This document shows positions 1-7,670 of a stretch of 64,000 nt of DNA, one piece after another. Position numbers and translations under genes: made by a program. Each line of letters begins with the position of its first letter. The stretch's first letter is position 1. This DNA is from Desulfobacter sp. (GTDB lineage Bacteria; Desulfobacterota; Desulfobacteria; Desulfobacterales; Desulfobacteraceae). The DNA lies in the NCBI GenBank assembly GCA_028768525.1, contig CP054837.1:4088001-4152000 (forward strand), given 5' to 3'. The notes beneath the pieces were generated by a model that made no database searches, was not told where the DNA came from, and worked only from the letters and a program-made list of their open reading frames with translations.

Positions 1-841
1 CCGAAGCGATTGTTTCTGCCGCATTGGTATCAAACTGCGGCTGAACAAAAATCACCCTGGCATTTTCTTTTTTTGCCCGTTTAATGATTGCGGCAAGATC
101 TTTTCCTTTGGGGGCTTTCCCCATGGTTTCCACAGCAACCTGATGCATACCGTAAGTATCTGCAAAATACCCGAAGGCAGGATGGAAAACAAATAGAGTT
201 TCCCCTTTATAGGGGGCCAGCAGTTCGGACAGGGTGTGATGAAGGGTGTCCAGCTCCCTGACAAAGCCATTGTAATTTTCGTTGTAGGCGGCGGCATTGG
301 CCGGATCAAGGTTTTTGAGAGAATCAAGAATGATTCCGGCCTGGTGTTTCACCAGCAGCGGACTCATCCAGATATGCGGATCTTTTCCGGCCGCTTTTCC
401 GTGATCACCATGTCCTTCGCCGTTTTCATCATCATGGCCTCCTTCATGCTTGTGCCCTTCTTCATGGTGCTCACCATCATGGACGTGGGCAGCCATTTCC
501 CTCATGTGAACACCTTGGCGGCAGTCCACGAGTTTGACGTTGGGAGCGATGGATTCAACCTTATGCATGAAACCGTTTTCAAAGGGTACACCGATACTGA
601 AATAGACATCAGCAGCAGAAAGACTGCGAATCTGATTGGGTGTGGGTGAATATGTGGCAGGGCTTTTCCCGGGTTTAACCAGGACATCCACCATGGCTAA
701 TTGCCCGGCAATTCTTTCAACAAAATATTTCTGGGGCAGAATGCTGACATGGATTTTTAAAGGGGTGCCGGCATACACAGCGGCACCGGTCAGTAAAATC
801 ACTGCCAGGCCCGAAGCGGCCAGGCGCAATAATGACATCAT
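1..841 (-). CDS. znuA: Metal (zinc/manganese) ABC transporter substrate-binding protein, 3' end cut by window edge
   Basis: Periplasmic cluster A-I (ZnuA/TroA-like) metal-binding protein that would deliver zinc or manganese to an ABC permease. 280 residues are visible; the C-terminus runs off the left edge, so no stop is seen. Residues 1-24 are a signal peptide ending in AYA. A His-rich acidic loop covers residues 119-147, typical of zinc-selective members. Metal-ligand motifs are DPHIW at 154-158 and FHPAFGYF at 219-226. The usual first ligand motif (PHTYEP in the family) reads PATYSP at 61-66, so that His is Ala here. The start at 841 has AGGAG about 7 nt upstream; a second ATG follows directly. 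It lies 72 bp downstream of a small His-rich gene on the same strand, probably one operon. The rest of the transporter would lie to the left, outside the window. Confidence 0.9.
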   Translation of the reverse strand, partial: MMSLLRLAASGLAVILLTGAAVYAGTPLKIHVSILPQKYFVERIAGQLAMVDVLVKPGKSPATYSPTPNQIRSLSAADVYFSIGVPFENGFMHKVESIAPNVKLVDCRQGVHMREMAAHVHDGEHHEEGHKHEGGHDDENGEGHGDHGKAAGKDPHIWMSPLLVKHQAGIILDSLKNLDPANAAAYNENYNGFVRELDTLHHTLSELLAPYKGETLFVFHPAFGYFADTYGMHQVAVETMGKAPKGKDLAAIIKRAKKENARVIFVQPQFDTNAAETIAS

Positions 842-913
842 ATTTTTCTCCTGAATAAATGTGTTTAAAACGCAACCTAATCATACGGTTGGACAGCCCT
901 TAACGGGCCTGTA

Positions 914-1282
914 TCAGGAAAAAAGCGGCGGTGCCCTGACCGGCCAGCCCTGAAGCGGTTCACAATCATGCCGATGGTATCCTACAAACTGGATCCTGGA
1001 CAATAATAGTTGCGGTGTCCCTTGAAGAAAACCTGTGGAGGTGCCATCTGGATGAAGGTGCCGGAATAATTCACATATGCTGCATGCCCCGTGGTGTGTT
1101 GCAGGCTCACCTGAAACGATGCAGGTACCATGTATGCCAGCATGATTTTGACAAATCGGAGCATGCCTGTGGTCATGCAGTTCATGGCGCAACCTGGCGG
1201 TTGACCAGCAAACAGTATTCAACGCAGCAATACAGAGCAGTGTTATCTTTAAAGTATGCAATATCGATTTAGCAAGGCGCAT
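914..1282 (-). CDS. Small exported His/Cys-rich protein upstream of znuA
   Basis: A 122-residue hypothetical protein with one hydrophobic N-terminal segment (residues 10-27), then a His-dense stretch (HELHDHRH at 33-40, further His at 47, 51, 63-64), a CxxC (CSIC, 67-70) and a C-terminus ending in APPLFS. The general layout (signal segment, His cluster, CxxC, APP near the end) resembles small proteins found beside metal importers; no family is assigned with certainty. The start at 1282 was chosen over an upstream in-frame ATG at 1351 because GAAGGAA precedes it and because a good sigma-70 promoter lies inside the longer reading. It is followed by znuA after 72 bp, so a periplasmic metal-binding or metallochaperone role is a reasonable inference. 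Confidence 0.6.
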   Translation of the reverse strand: MRLAKSILHTLKITLLCIAALNTVCWSTARLRHELHDHRHAPICQNHAGIHGTCIVSGEPATHHGACSICELFRHLHPDGTSTGFLQGTPQLLLSRIQFVGYHRHDCEPLQGWPVRAPPLFS

Positions 1283-1677
1283 CTGTATTCCTTCATTGCT
1301 ATGGAGCAAAGTAGAGATGGATTTTATATATAATCGAACTTCATTTGTCAAAATTTGGTAAGAATATATAAATATCTTTTTATTATCCCCCCAAAAGCCC
1401 GAGAATATACAACCTTCTGACTGAGCAAATATCGTATGTCGGCGGAAGTGTCAGGCATCAAGCCTTGTGGGAAAAGCCAGAACATTTGAACTCTGGAAAA
1501 TTACGGAACCAGACAAACGACTTTCTTGCAATTCAAATCCTTATATGAATATTCTCCAATTAAGTTGACCAGATTATCCAATCATAAATTTAGTCCTAAG
1601 ATCATGAAGTATCATCGGTAAAAGCCTAAAAAAACTTCCTGCTATTGAAACTCTAATAAACAGCACTATGTTATTTG
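1283..1677. other. Intergenic stretch without a recognised gene
   Basis: AT-rich sequence between the divergent metal-uptake genes (minus strand) and the small ORF at 1779. Apart from the promoter at 1323-1351, nothing resembling a gene, tRNA or mobile element was recognised; the open frames are short and have no usable ribosome binding site. Confidence 0.5.
1323..1351 (-). promoter_or_regulatory. Sigma-70 type promoter for the His-rich gene and znuA
   Basis: On the minus strand TTGACA (1351-1346) is followed after 17 bp by TATAAA (1328-1323), close to consensus. It lies about 40 bp upstream of the chosen start at 1282. The surrounding AT-rich sequence could hold a metal-regulator site, but no clear Zur palindrome was seen. 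Confidence 0.55.
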
Positions 1678-1705
1678 TTAGCTAATATACAATATTGTTA
1701 GCTAA
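1678..1705. promoter_or_regulatory. Tandem TTAGCTAA palindromes, likely metalloregulator operator
   Basis: The perfect 8-bp palindrome TTAGCTAA occurs at 1678-1685 and again at 1698-1705, centre to centre 20 bp (about two helical turns), each preceded by TTG. The outer flanks TTTG and ACAAA make the whole block roughly symmetrical. The TTAG...CTAA arrangement recalls DtxR/IdeR/MntR-type iron or manganese boxes, an inference from motif shape only. It lies 74 bp upstream of a small ORF with an excellent ribosome binding site. Confidence 0.45.
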
Positions 1706-1778
1706 ACAAAACTAAAAATAACCCTCTGCCCCGGAATCCGGTGGCAGCATATGCACTTAAAGATATAGGAGGTGACCT

Positions 1779-1865
1779 ATGATCGCAACGGTTCTTACGG
1801 TGATGTTCATCGCCTACCACTTAAACAAATGTTTCGGATCGGCTGAGGGCGTTTGCGAATTATAA
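1779..1865 (+). CDS. 28-residue small ORF with strong ribosome binding site
   Basis: ATG at 1779 is preceded by AGGAGGTGACCT, close to a perfect anti-Shine-Dalgarno match with good spacing, unusual for random AT-rich DNA. The 28-residue product starts with a hydrophobic segment (MIATVLTVMFIAYHL), followed by NKCFG and a second Cys near the end (GVCEL). It could be a small membrane protein with two Cys ligands, reminiscent of the short FeoB-associated Cys-containing proteins, or a regulatory leader peptide. The tandem TTAGCTAA site sits just upstream, suggesting metal control. No homolog is recognised; the product call rests on the RBS and composition. Confidence 0.45.
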   Translation: MIATVLTVMFIAYHLNKCFGSAEGVCEL

Positions 1866-2297
1866 TTCCATCCTCAGACAATTTCTTCCATTAACATCCG
1901 GAACTTGTTGGTATTTGAAAATGGAGGAATTGATATGATAACACATAAGAATGATCAGTGATGGCATATTTTTTCAAATCATGATTTTCGGACGGAAGAA
2001 TGCCAATTACCATTGGTTTAAACTCATTTACTTAACCGAACGGTGGGAAAATATGACAACGTTTTTTATCCGCCGTTCGGTTATTTGATTACCCCATAAA
2101 TGTTAATGTTCGAATACCGCTAAGACAAACACTTGTGGTATTTGCCCGAAAATTTTATAGATGAGTTGCGTGCAGGAGTAGCCAACGCTACGAATACCTG
2201 GGGCCACGGTTTCCAAGTACATGGTCGCTTCAAGAAATTACAGAAAACAATCGTAATACGGCTTAACCATGTTTCTAATATTTCGGAATAGAGTCAG
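1866..2297. other. Intergenic stretch without a recognised gene
   Basis: About 430 bp of AT-rich sequence between the small ORF at 1779 and the DUF350 gene. Apart from the hairpin at 2033-2083 no gene, RNA or repeat is recognised. A weak GGAGG followed by ATG near 1934 opens only a few codons. Confidence 0.5.
2033..2083. terminator. Long hairpin downstream of the small ORF
   Basis: TAACCGAACGGTGG (2033-2046) pairs with CCGCCGTTCGGTTA (2070-2083), 14 bp with one G-T wobble, around a 23-nt loop, followed by TTTGATT. It could act as a terminator for the small ORF at 1779. The loop is long for a classical rho-independent terminator, so a protein-binding inverted repeat is also possible. Confidence 0.35.
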
Positions 2298-2522
2298 TTA
2301 ATTAAGTCCTAATCCGATCACCAGACCCACTGCTATACCGAGGCCTATGAAAATAGCCCCCACCACAATTCCAACCGCCACATTATTCCCAGCCAGCTGT
2401 TCTGATGTGTCAAAGGGAGTAATCCGGTCAAATAACCGGAACCCTATGAGCATGAATAAAAGAGCCAGGGCCACGCCGATGCCAGCATAGATAAAATTGA
2501 GAAAAACAATTGACAATTCCAT
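2298..2522 (-). CDS. DUF350 family small membrane protein
   Basis: A 74-residue integral membrane protein matching one half-unit of DUF350. Two hydrophobic spans (about residues 5-27 and 47-72) flank the polar segment FDRITPFDTSEQLAGNNVAV, with the alternating Gly/Val/Ile pattern (AVGIVVGAIFIGLGIAVGL) typical of the family. The biochemical role of DUF350 proteins is not established. Its ATG overlaps the stop codon of the upstream transglycosylase gene (TAATG, 1-base overlap), so the two are translationally coupled. Confidence 0.8.
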   Translation of the reverse strand: MELSIVFLNFIYAGIGVALALLFMLIGFRLFDRITPFDTSEQLAGNNVAVGIVVGAIFIGLGIAVGLVIGLGLN

Positions 2523-3106
2523 TACTTGAGTACCTTTTTAATTTGCTTGATTTTGGTGACATAGTTGATCGTTTCTTTGCTGCGGGCGCCGGTGACTTCA
2601 GGTAGGGTTATTTCAATGGAAGTCCAGCGATTTGGGTTCATTCCGTTGCTGTCAGCCTTTTTTTGCGCCTTGATGATACTGCCTTTGCCGGCATTGTAGG
2701 CTCCGAACATGAAATCCTTCCGATCCTGGAGCGGACGTTTCTCCTTGAAGATGTTCCAAATGCTGCGGTCGTATGCAATGCCAGCGGCTATGCTCCATCG
2801 GGGCTGCTGGATAGTTCCCCGGATGGCGGGGGTTTTGTATTTGATTTCCTCAAAGGTTCGGGGCATGATCTGCATAATGCCCCGGGCACCCATAGCCGAA
2901 CGGGCATCCTCGTTCAGCCCAGATTCTGATATGGCCTGGGATTTGAACTCTCTCCAGTTAAACCCAGGGCCGAAATAGCGCTTGGTGTATTTTATGAAGA
3001 GGGAATCATACTTGGTGACCCTGTTGTACCTCTCCCATGCGGCACAGTGAAACGGCAGGGCCAGAAGTATGAGGGTCATGGTGATGGTTGTCAAACAGAA
3101 CCGCAT
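2522..3106 (-). CDS. Lytic murein transglycosylase, SLT domain
   Basis: A secreted 194-residue peptidoglycan lytic transglycosylase. An N-terminal signal peptide (about 1-22) precedes a Slt70-type catalytic domain: AISESGLNEDARS with catalytic Glu61, ARGIMQIMPRTF at 74-85, and the AYNAG motif at 136-140. These are the three SLT signature blocks, which cleave the MurNAc-GlcNAc bond to form 1,6-anhydro-MurNAc. The protein is short, with no LysM or other binding domain, comparable to MltE-like enzymes. It is co-transcribed with the DUF350 gene, which starts inside its stop codon; the meaning of that pairing is unknown. Confidence 0.88.
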   Translation of the reverse strand: MRFCLTTITMTLILLALPFHCAAWERYNRVTKYDSLFIKYTKRYFGPGFNWREFKSQAISESGLNEDARSAMGARGIMQIMPRTFEEIKYKTPAIRGTIQQPRWSIAAGIAYDRSIWNIFKEKRPLQDRKDFMFGAYNAGKGSIIKAQKKADSNGMNPNRWTSIEITLPEVTGARSKETINYVTKIKQIKKVLK

Positions 3107-3562
3107 AGATGTGAATTTAGCATACTATCGGGTAATATCAAAGATAAACCCTGACGGGCTTGCTCCAGCTGAGAATCGTGAAAATTCAGAGTAGGTTCAA
3201 ATACGAGATGCATAAATCTGGATTTAATCTGACATACGGTGTCAGAAAACTCAGTTTAACAGGGCATAATGCCGGATCGTATCAGGATACTCCTTGAGTG
3301 CTGATTTTTAACTCTTAAGCTGCTTGGAATGGATAATGGCCCGGGGCCTGAAATCCTGCATTCTGATCCTATTTAGCAATCAACCACCGCTGACGCCATG
3401 CCGTGTCAATATAATTTAAAAGCTATGGTTCTGGAAATAAATTACTGATATAATTTATCCTCATGCTTTTGGGTTTGCTCCAGGTTCACAGGGCCCCCCC
3501 TGGGTCAGGACAGATGTTGAGCAAACAAAAGAAGTGGGTCATCTTGAAACAAGGAACTGTGC
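3107..3562. other. Intergenic region between divergent genes
   Basis: About 455 bp separating the transglycosylase (minus) and the periplasmic binding protein gene (plus). It contains a perfect small stem, TCTGACA (3228-3234) with TGTCAGA (3240-3246), and presumably the promoters of both operons. No gene is supported here; the short frames lack ribosome binding sites. Confidence 0.5.
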
Positions 3563-4669
3563 ATGAAAAAAACATTTTTGGTTGTAAGCATTTTTTGGGT
3601 GTCGGTCCTGTTGTGTTCAAACCCGTTATTGGCCTCGGAGCCTAAAATCGCCTGGTTCCGGTCCAATTCGGAAACAGGTTTTTGGCCTATGGTGGAACGT
3701 TTTGTCGTGGCGGCCTCAAAGGATCTGGGCGTGGATCTCAATACTTATACCCATGGTGAAAACCCTATGGCGATAGTGTCCAATGTGAAAAAAGTGCTCG
3801 CCAATTCAGACACCAGACCCGACGCGATACTGTTTCACAATTTTAAGAGCCGAGGAAAGGAAATTCTGGAATTGAGCCAACGATATGATGTGCCTGCGTT
3901 TGTGTTTAATTCAGGTTTCAAAGAGAGCGACGATGTCGGCCGACCACGGGAAAAGTATAAAAACTGGATTGGGATGATGCTTCCGGATGATGAATATGCA
4001 GGTTTCATTTTGGCCAAAAAATTAATGAGGGAAGCAAAAAAAATCAACAAACTTGGAAAAGATGGCAAAATTCATGTGGTGGCCCTTGAAGGCAACCGGG
4101 TATCGGAGGCCTCAAACGAGAGGGTAAGGGGGCTGAAGAAGGCAGTTGAAAACTCAGAATTCCATGTTGAACAATACTTTCATTCAAAATGGCGGGAACC
4201 GCTCGCCGCAGAGGCGTTTGAGCTTAGTATCGTTCGTTATCCCAAGGTGTCTGTGTTCTGGGCGGCAAGTGACAGCATGGCCATCGGCGTCATCAACGCA
4301 GCGAAAAAACACGGTTGGATTCCAGGAAGGGACTTTGTGACCGGAGGTGTCGACCTTCTTCCTCGCAACCAGGCGTATTTGGAATCCGGAAAGCTGAGTG
4401 TCAGTGTCGGTGGACATTATGCGGAAGGGGCTTGGGCCATCATCGCTCTATATGATTACCTTAAAGGATACGACTTTGCGCAGACCGATTCCGTGGTCTT
4501 TGCAACAAAAATGGGAAGCTATACCAGTTCTGAGCTTACCGCTCTTGGGGATCTTCGTGAAAAATTAAGTCAGGACAATATAGATCGCATCGATTTTAAA
4601 CGATTTTCACGCGCCTATCATCCGGATTTGGAAAAGTATCACTTTGAGTTTAACGCCTTGTTTAAATAA
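3563..4669 (+). CDS. Periplasmic binding protein (type I, sugar/LuxP-like) paired with a sensor kinase
   Basis: A 368-residue type I periplasmic binding protein (LacI/RbsB/LuxP fold) with a signal peptide ending near LLASEP (about residue 25). The body shows the usual two-lobe layout, with WAASDSMAIGVINAAKKHGW matching the family hinge/second-lobe block. The start at 3563 has AAGGAACT upstream. It is followed after 11 bp by a hybrid histidine kinase and by no ABC permease or ATPase. That arrangement points to a sensory co-receptor (compare LuxP/LuxQ) rather than a transport protein. The ligand cannot be read from sequence. The gene is AT-richer than the DNA after 7 kb. Confidence 0.8.
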   Translation: MKKTFLVVSIFWVSVLLCSNPLLASEPKIAWFRSNSETGFWPMVERFVVAASKDLGVDLNTYTHGENPMAIVSNVKKVLANSDTRPDAILFHNFKSRGKEILELSQRYDVPAFVFNSGFKESDDVGRPREKYKNWIGMMLPDDEYAGFILAKKLMREAKKINKLGKDGKIHVVALEGNRVSEASNERVRGLKKAVENSEFHVEQYFHSKWREPLAAEAFELSIVRYPKVSVFWAASDSMAIGVINAAKKHGWIPGRDFVTGGVDLLPRNQAYLESGKLSVSVGGHYAEGAWAIIALYDYLKGYDFAQTDSVVFATKMGSYTSSELTALGDLREKLSQDNIDRIDFKRFSRAYHPDLEKYHFEFNALFK

Positions 4670-4680
4670 GCATTGACACT

Positions 4681-7011
4681 ATGCAAGATACTGAACCTGT
4701 CAGCCTTAAGAATTCGGTTGTCACCAAGCTGCTTCGCTACGTGTTTTTAATTTATTTGCTGGTAGCTTTTGTTGTAACTGTATTCCAGATGGTGTCGGAG
4801 TATCGGCGGGCGGAAGACAATGTTATTCAAGATTTAAAAAATTTTTACGTTACTTTGAATCCAACACTTTCCATTGCGTTATGGGAGGCGGACAGTGATC
4901 AGATGCAGTCCATTCTTCAAGGTGTTATCAAAAATCCGGCGATTTCTGGACTGAAAATCAACGACCTTTCGGAAAACTATGTCCGCAGGGTTGGTAAGAA
5001 TATTCTAGTGAACGATGAACTGAAAAGCCATGAAAAGGGCTCATCAGGCATACGTATTGATAGTAAGGGTAATGATCTGTTCGGGTATCAATTCCCCATT
5101 AATTATTCCGGGCCGGACACAACCCATGAAATCGGCAGGGTGACGCTTTATTCGAGTGCTTTCGTGATTTTTGAGCGGGTTCAATACAGCTATTTATTTA
5201 TCATCGTCAGTGCCATTATTAAAACGCTTGTCCTTTGGATTGTTTTTTTGTTCTTTAGCCGTTTCCTTCTGCAACGCCCCCTGGCTGAATTGACTTCCAC
5301 TTGCAAAGAGATTGAATTGGATAACCTGGAAAACATTCGGGTTAACCTCAACGCATCGGGTAAGGATGAACTGTCGATTTTGGCCGAGGCGCTCAACAAT
5401 ATGGTGCAAAAGTTATTGAACTCCAGAATTCTTCTTAAAAACTACAACCAACGGCTGGAACAGGAAGTTTCGGAGCGTACCCTTGAAGTGCAATCGTCAC
5501 AGGCGGAACTCCAGGCATTATTCTCGGGTATGACGGATGCCGTATTTATGCTGGATAATGAGGGGCGTTATCTCAAAATCGCTCCCACTTCGATAGGAAT
5601 TCATTTCAAACCAAAAAAGGAAATGATCGGCAAAACCCTGCATGATCTGTTTCCACGGGCAGAAGCGGATTTTTTCCTCGACCGGATTCATCAATGCTTG
5701 AAATCTCAACAAAATATCAGCATGGAATACGCTTTGGATATAAAAGGGCAAGAGATATGGTTTGATGGACGGATATCCCCCATGTCCGAAACGGTTATCG
5801 TCCTTGTGGTCCGTGATATCACCGAGCGAAAACAGGTTGAGAGAGAAAAAATCAAGGCTCAGAAGATTGCAAGTGAACATAAGAAATTAGCGTTAGTAGG
5901 ACAGATTGCCGGAAAAATGGCTCACGATTTCAATAATGTCCTTGGAATTGTCATGGGTAATACTGAACTTGCGCTTAAAAAATGCAATGATGAAAAGCTA
6001 AAAAAGAGGTTGGAATTAATACTTGAACAGACCATCCGGGGTAAAAATTTAACCAAAAATCTGGTTGCGTTTGCAAAAGATCAGGAACCCAGACATGAAT
6101 ATTTCAGAATTACTGAAAAAATTGACCTTGTATTGAAACTTTTGCAAAGAGAGCTTGACGGCATTAAAGTCGTCAGGGAATATAATCCTGCCGTGCCTGA
6201 TTTGCTTGCTGATTCCGGAATGATTGAACATGCTTTGGTAAACCTCATTCAAAATTCAATCCATGCCACGTCCAAGTCTGAACATCCCAAGATTACTATC
6301 CGGGCCTATTCTCGGAATGAAGCCATCTGTATTGAAATAGAGGATAATGGATGCGGTATTCCTGAGGACGCTCTCGAAAGGATTTATGACCCTGCTTTTA
6401 CCCTGAAAGGCAGTAAGGATGTCATCGGGTCATATGAAGCAGGTATCAGGGGAACAGGCTATGGGATGGCCAATGTCAAAAAATATATTGAGCAGCATAA
6501 AGGGACCATGTCTGTTCAGTCAAAAGTCGACTCCGGCACTGTGTTTTCTATCCATCTGCCCGTTTTCAAAAAAGAGCTGACAAGTGAGGAGAAGACGACG
6601 ATTAAAAATGAAATCACACAATATGAAAAGTGCATCCTTCTTGTTGAAGATGAAACGGCTATTTCAGATGTTCAATACAGGGTATTAACAGAAGAGCCCT
6701 GTAACCATAAAGTCGATATTGCGCATAACGGCCGGACTGCAATGGACTTGTTCGACAGGAATCACTACGATTTTGTGAGTTTGGATTATATCCTTCCGGG
6801 AGATACGAATGGTATGGATGTTTATCATCATATCAGAAAAAGTGAGAAGCGCACCCCAATATTGTTTGTTTCAGGGAATTTACAGTTTTTGGAATCAATA
6901 CAGCAATTGAAACAAAAAGATCTTTACATTGACCACATATCAAAGCCCTGCCAAAATAAAGATTATGTCCAGGGCATCAATAAATTGATGGAACAGACAA
7001 ATCAACAATGA
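4681..7011 (+). CDS. Hybrid sensor histidine kinase with C-terminal receiver
   Basis: A 776-residue membrane sensor kinase. TM1 spans about 19-37 and TM2 about 171-193, enclosing a periplasmic domain of about 130 residues. A HAMP-like region (195-250) and coiled coil lead into a PAS domain (about 272-385). The HisKA block KMAHDFNNVLG carries His415; the N-box NLIQNSIHAT is at 521-530, and the G-boxes are DNGCGI (555-560) and GTGYGMANV (591-599). The C-terminal receiver (about 650-770) has acceptor Asp702 and Lys755. The AHDFNN-type H-box is typical of hybrid kinases with internal receivers. It lies 11 bp after the type I binding protein, its likely ligand-presenting partner. No output regulator is adjacent, so phosphotransfer to a remote protein is inferred. 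Confidence 0.88.
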   Translation: MQDTEPVSLKNSVVTKLLRYVFLIYLLVAFVVTVFQMVSEYRRAEDNVIQDLKNFYVTLNPTLSIALWEADSDQMQSILQGVIKNPAISGLKINDLSENYVRRVGKNILVNDELKSHEKGSSGIRIDSKGNDLFGYQFPINYSGPDTTHEIGRVTLYSSAFVIFERVQYSYLFIIVSAIIKTLVLWIVFLFFSRFLLQRPLAELTSTCKEIELDNLENIRVNLNASGKDELSILAEALNNMVQKLLNSRILLKNYNQRLEQEVSERTLEVQSSQAELQALFSGMTDAVFMLDNEGRYLKIAPTSIGIHFKPKKEMIGKTLHDLFPRAEADFFLDRIHQCLKSQQNISMEYALDIKGQEIWFDGRISPMSETVIVLVVRDITERKQVEREKIKAQKIASEHKKLALVGQIAGKMAHDFNNVLGIVMGNTELALKKCNDEKLKKRLELILEQTIRGKNLTKNLVAFAKDQEPRHEYFRITEKIDLVLKLLQRELDGIKVVREYNPAVPDLLADSGMIEHALVNLIQNSIHATSKSEHPKITIRAYSRNEAICIEIEDNGCGIPEDALERIYDPAFTLKGSKDVIGSYEAGIRGTGYGMANVKKYIEQHKGTMSVQSKVDSGTVFSIHLPVFKKELTSEEKTTIKNEITQYEKCILLVEDETAISDVQYRVLTEEPCNHKVDIAHNGRTAMDLFDRNHYDFVSLDYILPGDTNGMDVYHHIRKSEKRTPILFVSGNLQFLESIQQLKQKDLYIDHISKPCQNKDYVQGINKLMEQTNQQ

Positions 7012-7111
7012 TGGAAGTTTGTCCGGGGCCACCCGCTCTTGCCGCCGCCGGGTTGTGGTATAACAGATTGTGAGGGAAAAGCCGGGCGGCTGGAACGCCG
7101 GACTTGAAAAA

Positions 7112-7142
7112 AAGGCTCCGGTGGGTTTTTTGCCGGAGCCTT
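7112..7142 (-). terminator. Rho-independent terminator of the NifX-like gene
   Basis: A 10-bp perfect stem AAGGCTCCGG (7112-7121) / CCGGAGCCTT (7133-7142). On the minus strand it is followed by a run of T (the aaaaaaa at 7107-7113), a classical intrinsic terminator 15 bp after the stop of the gene at 7157. It may also stop the converging kinase operon. Confidence 0.75.
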
Positions 7143-7156
7143 GTGATTGTAATGGG

Positions 7157-7573
7157 TTACATCAGGGGCTTGCGCGGCTTTAAGGGGGTAGGGCTGTGAT
7201 GGTGGCCGCAGGCGTCACCGTGGCCGCCGCAGGTGTGGGCCATGGTCATTTCCATGAGGCTGCCGGCCTTGAAACGCTCAATGTGCTCGTTGATACCGCC
7301 TTCCTCTGCCTTGTATACCTTGATGCCCCGGTTGTTGAGGCCCTGGATGGCGCCGCCGCCGATGCCGCCCACGATCACCACATCCACCAACTGGCCGTTA
7401 AGGGCCTTCATGGGGTTGCACTGGCCGTGGGTATGGTCAAGGTCCTGGTTGTTGATGCTGGAAACCTTCTGGGTTTCCGTGTCAAATACCACAAAAAAGG
7501 GGGCGGAGCCGAAGTGGCCGAAAATGTCACTGTCAAGGCCATCGTCTTTTTTTACCGGAAAACACAATTTCAT
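7157..7573 (-). CDS. NifX/NifB-type (dinitrogenase Fe-Mo cofactor) domain protein
   Basis: A 138-residue protein of the dinitrogenase iron-molybdenum cofactor biosynthesis fold (NifX, NafY, C-terminal NifB). Visible family features are the N-terminal MKLCFPVKKDDGLDSDIFGHFGSAPFF block, HGQCNP, and VDVVIVGGIGGGAIQGLNNRGI. The last 30 residues are a tail rich in Cys and His (HTCGGHGDACGHHH), which could bind metal. No nif genes are adjacent; in sulfate reducers such proteins usually have undefined Fe-S or metal-cluster roles. The ATG at 7573 is preferred to the upstream TTG at 7591 because AAAGGA sits 9 nt before it. Confidence 0.85.
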   Translation of the reverse strand: MKLCFPVKKDDGLDSDIFGHFGSAPFFVVFDTETQKVSSINNQDLDHTHGQCNPMKALNGQLVDVVIVGGIGGGAIQGLNNRGIKVYKAEEGGINEHIERFKAGSLMEMTMAHTCGGHGDACGHHHSPTPLKPRKPLM

Positions 7574-7670
7574 AGTTGAACATCCTTTCAAATTTAAAGT
7601 AGACCATCAATATGGTCATAATTTAAAAGAACTCAACCCCTAATTTGTGATAACCCGTTTTCCGTTTTTC

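Noticed and set aside
236..649. 137-codon plus-strand open frame
   Set aside because: It is antisense to the znuA coding sequence, whose signal peptide and metal motifs are clear on the minus strand.
1553..1564. TCTCCAATTAAG matching part of the island spacer repeat
   Set aside because: Only 12 AT-rich bases, plausible by chance; no neighbouring similarity.
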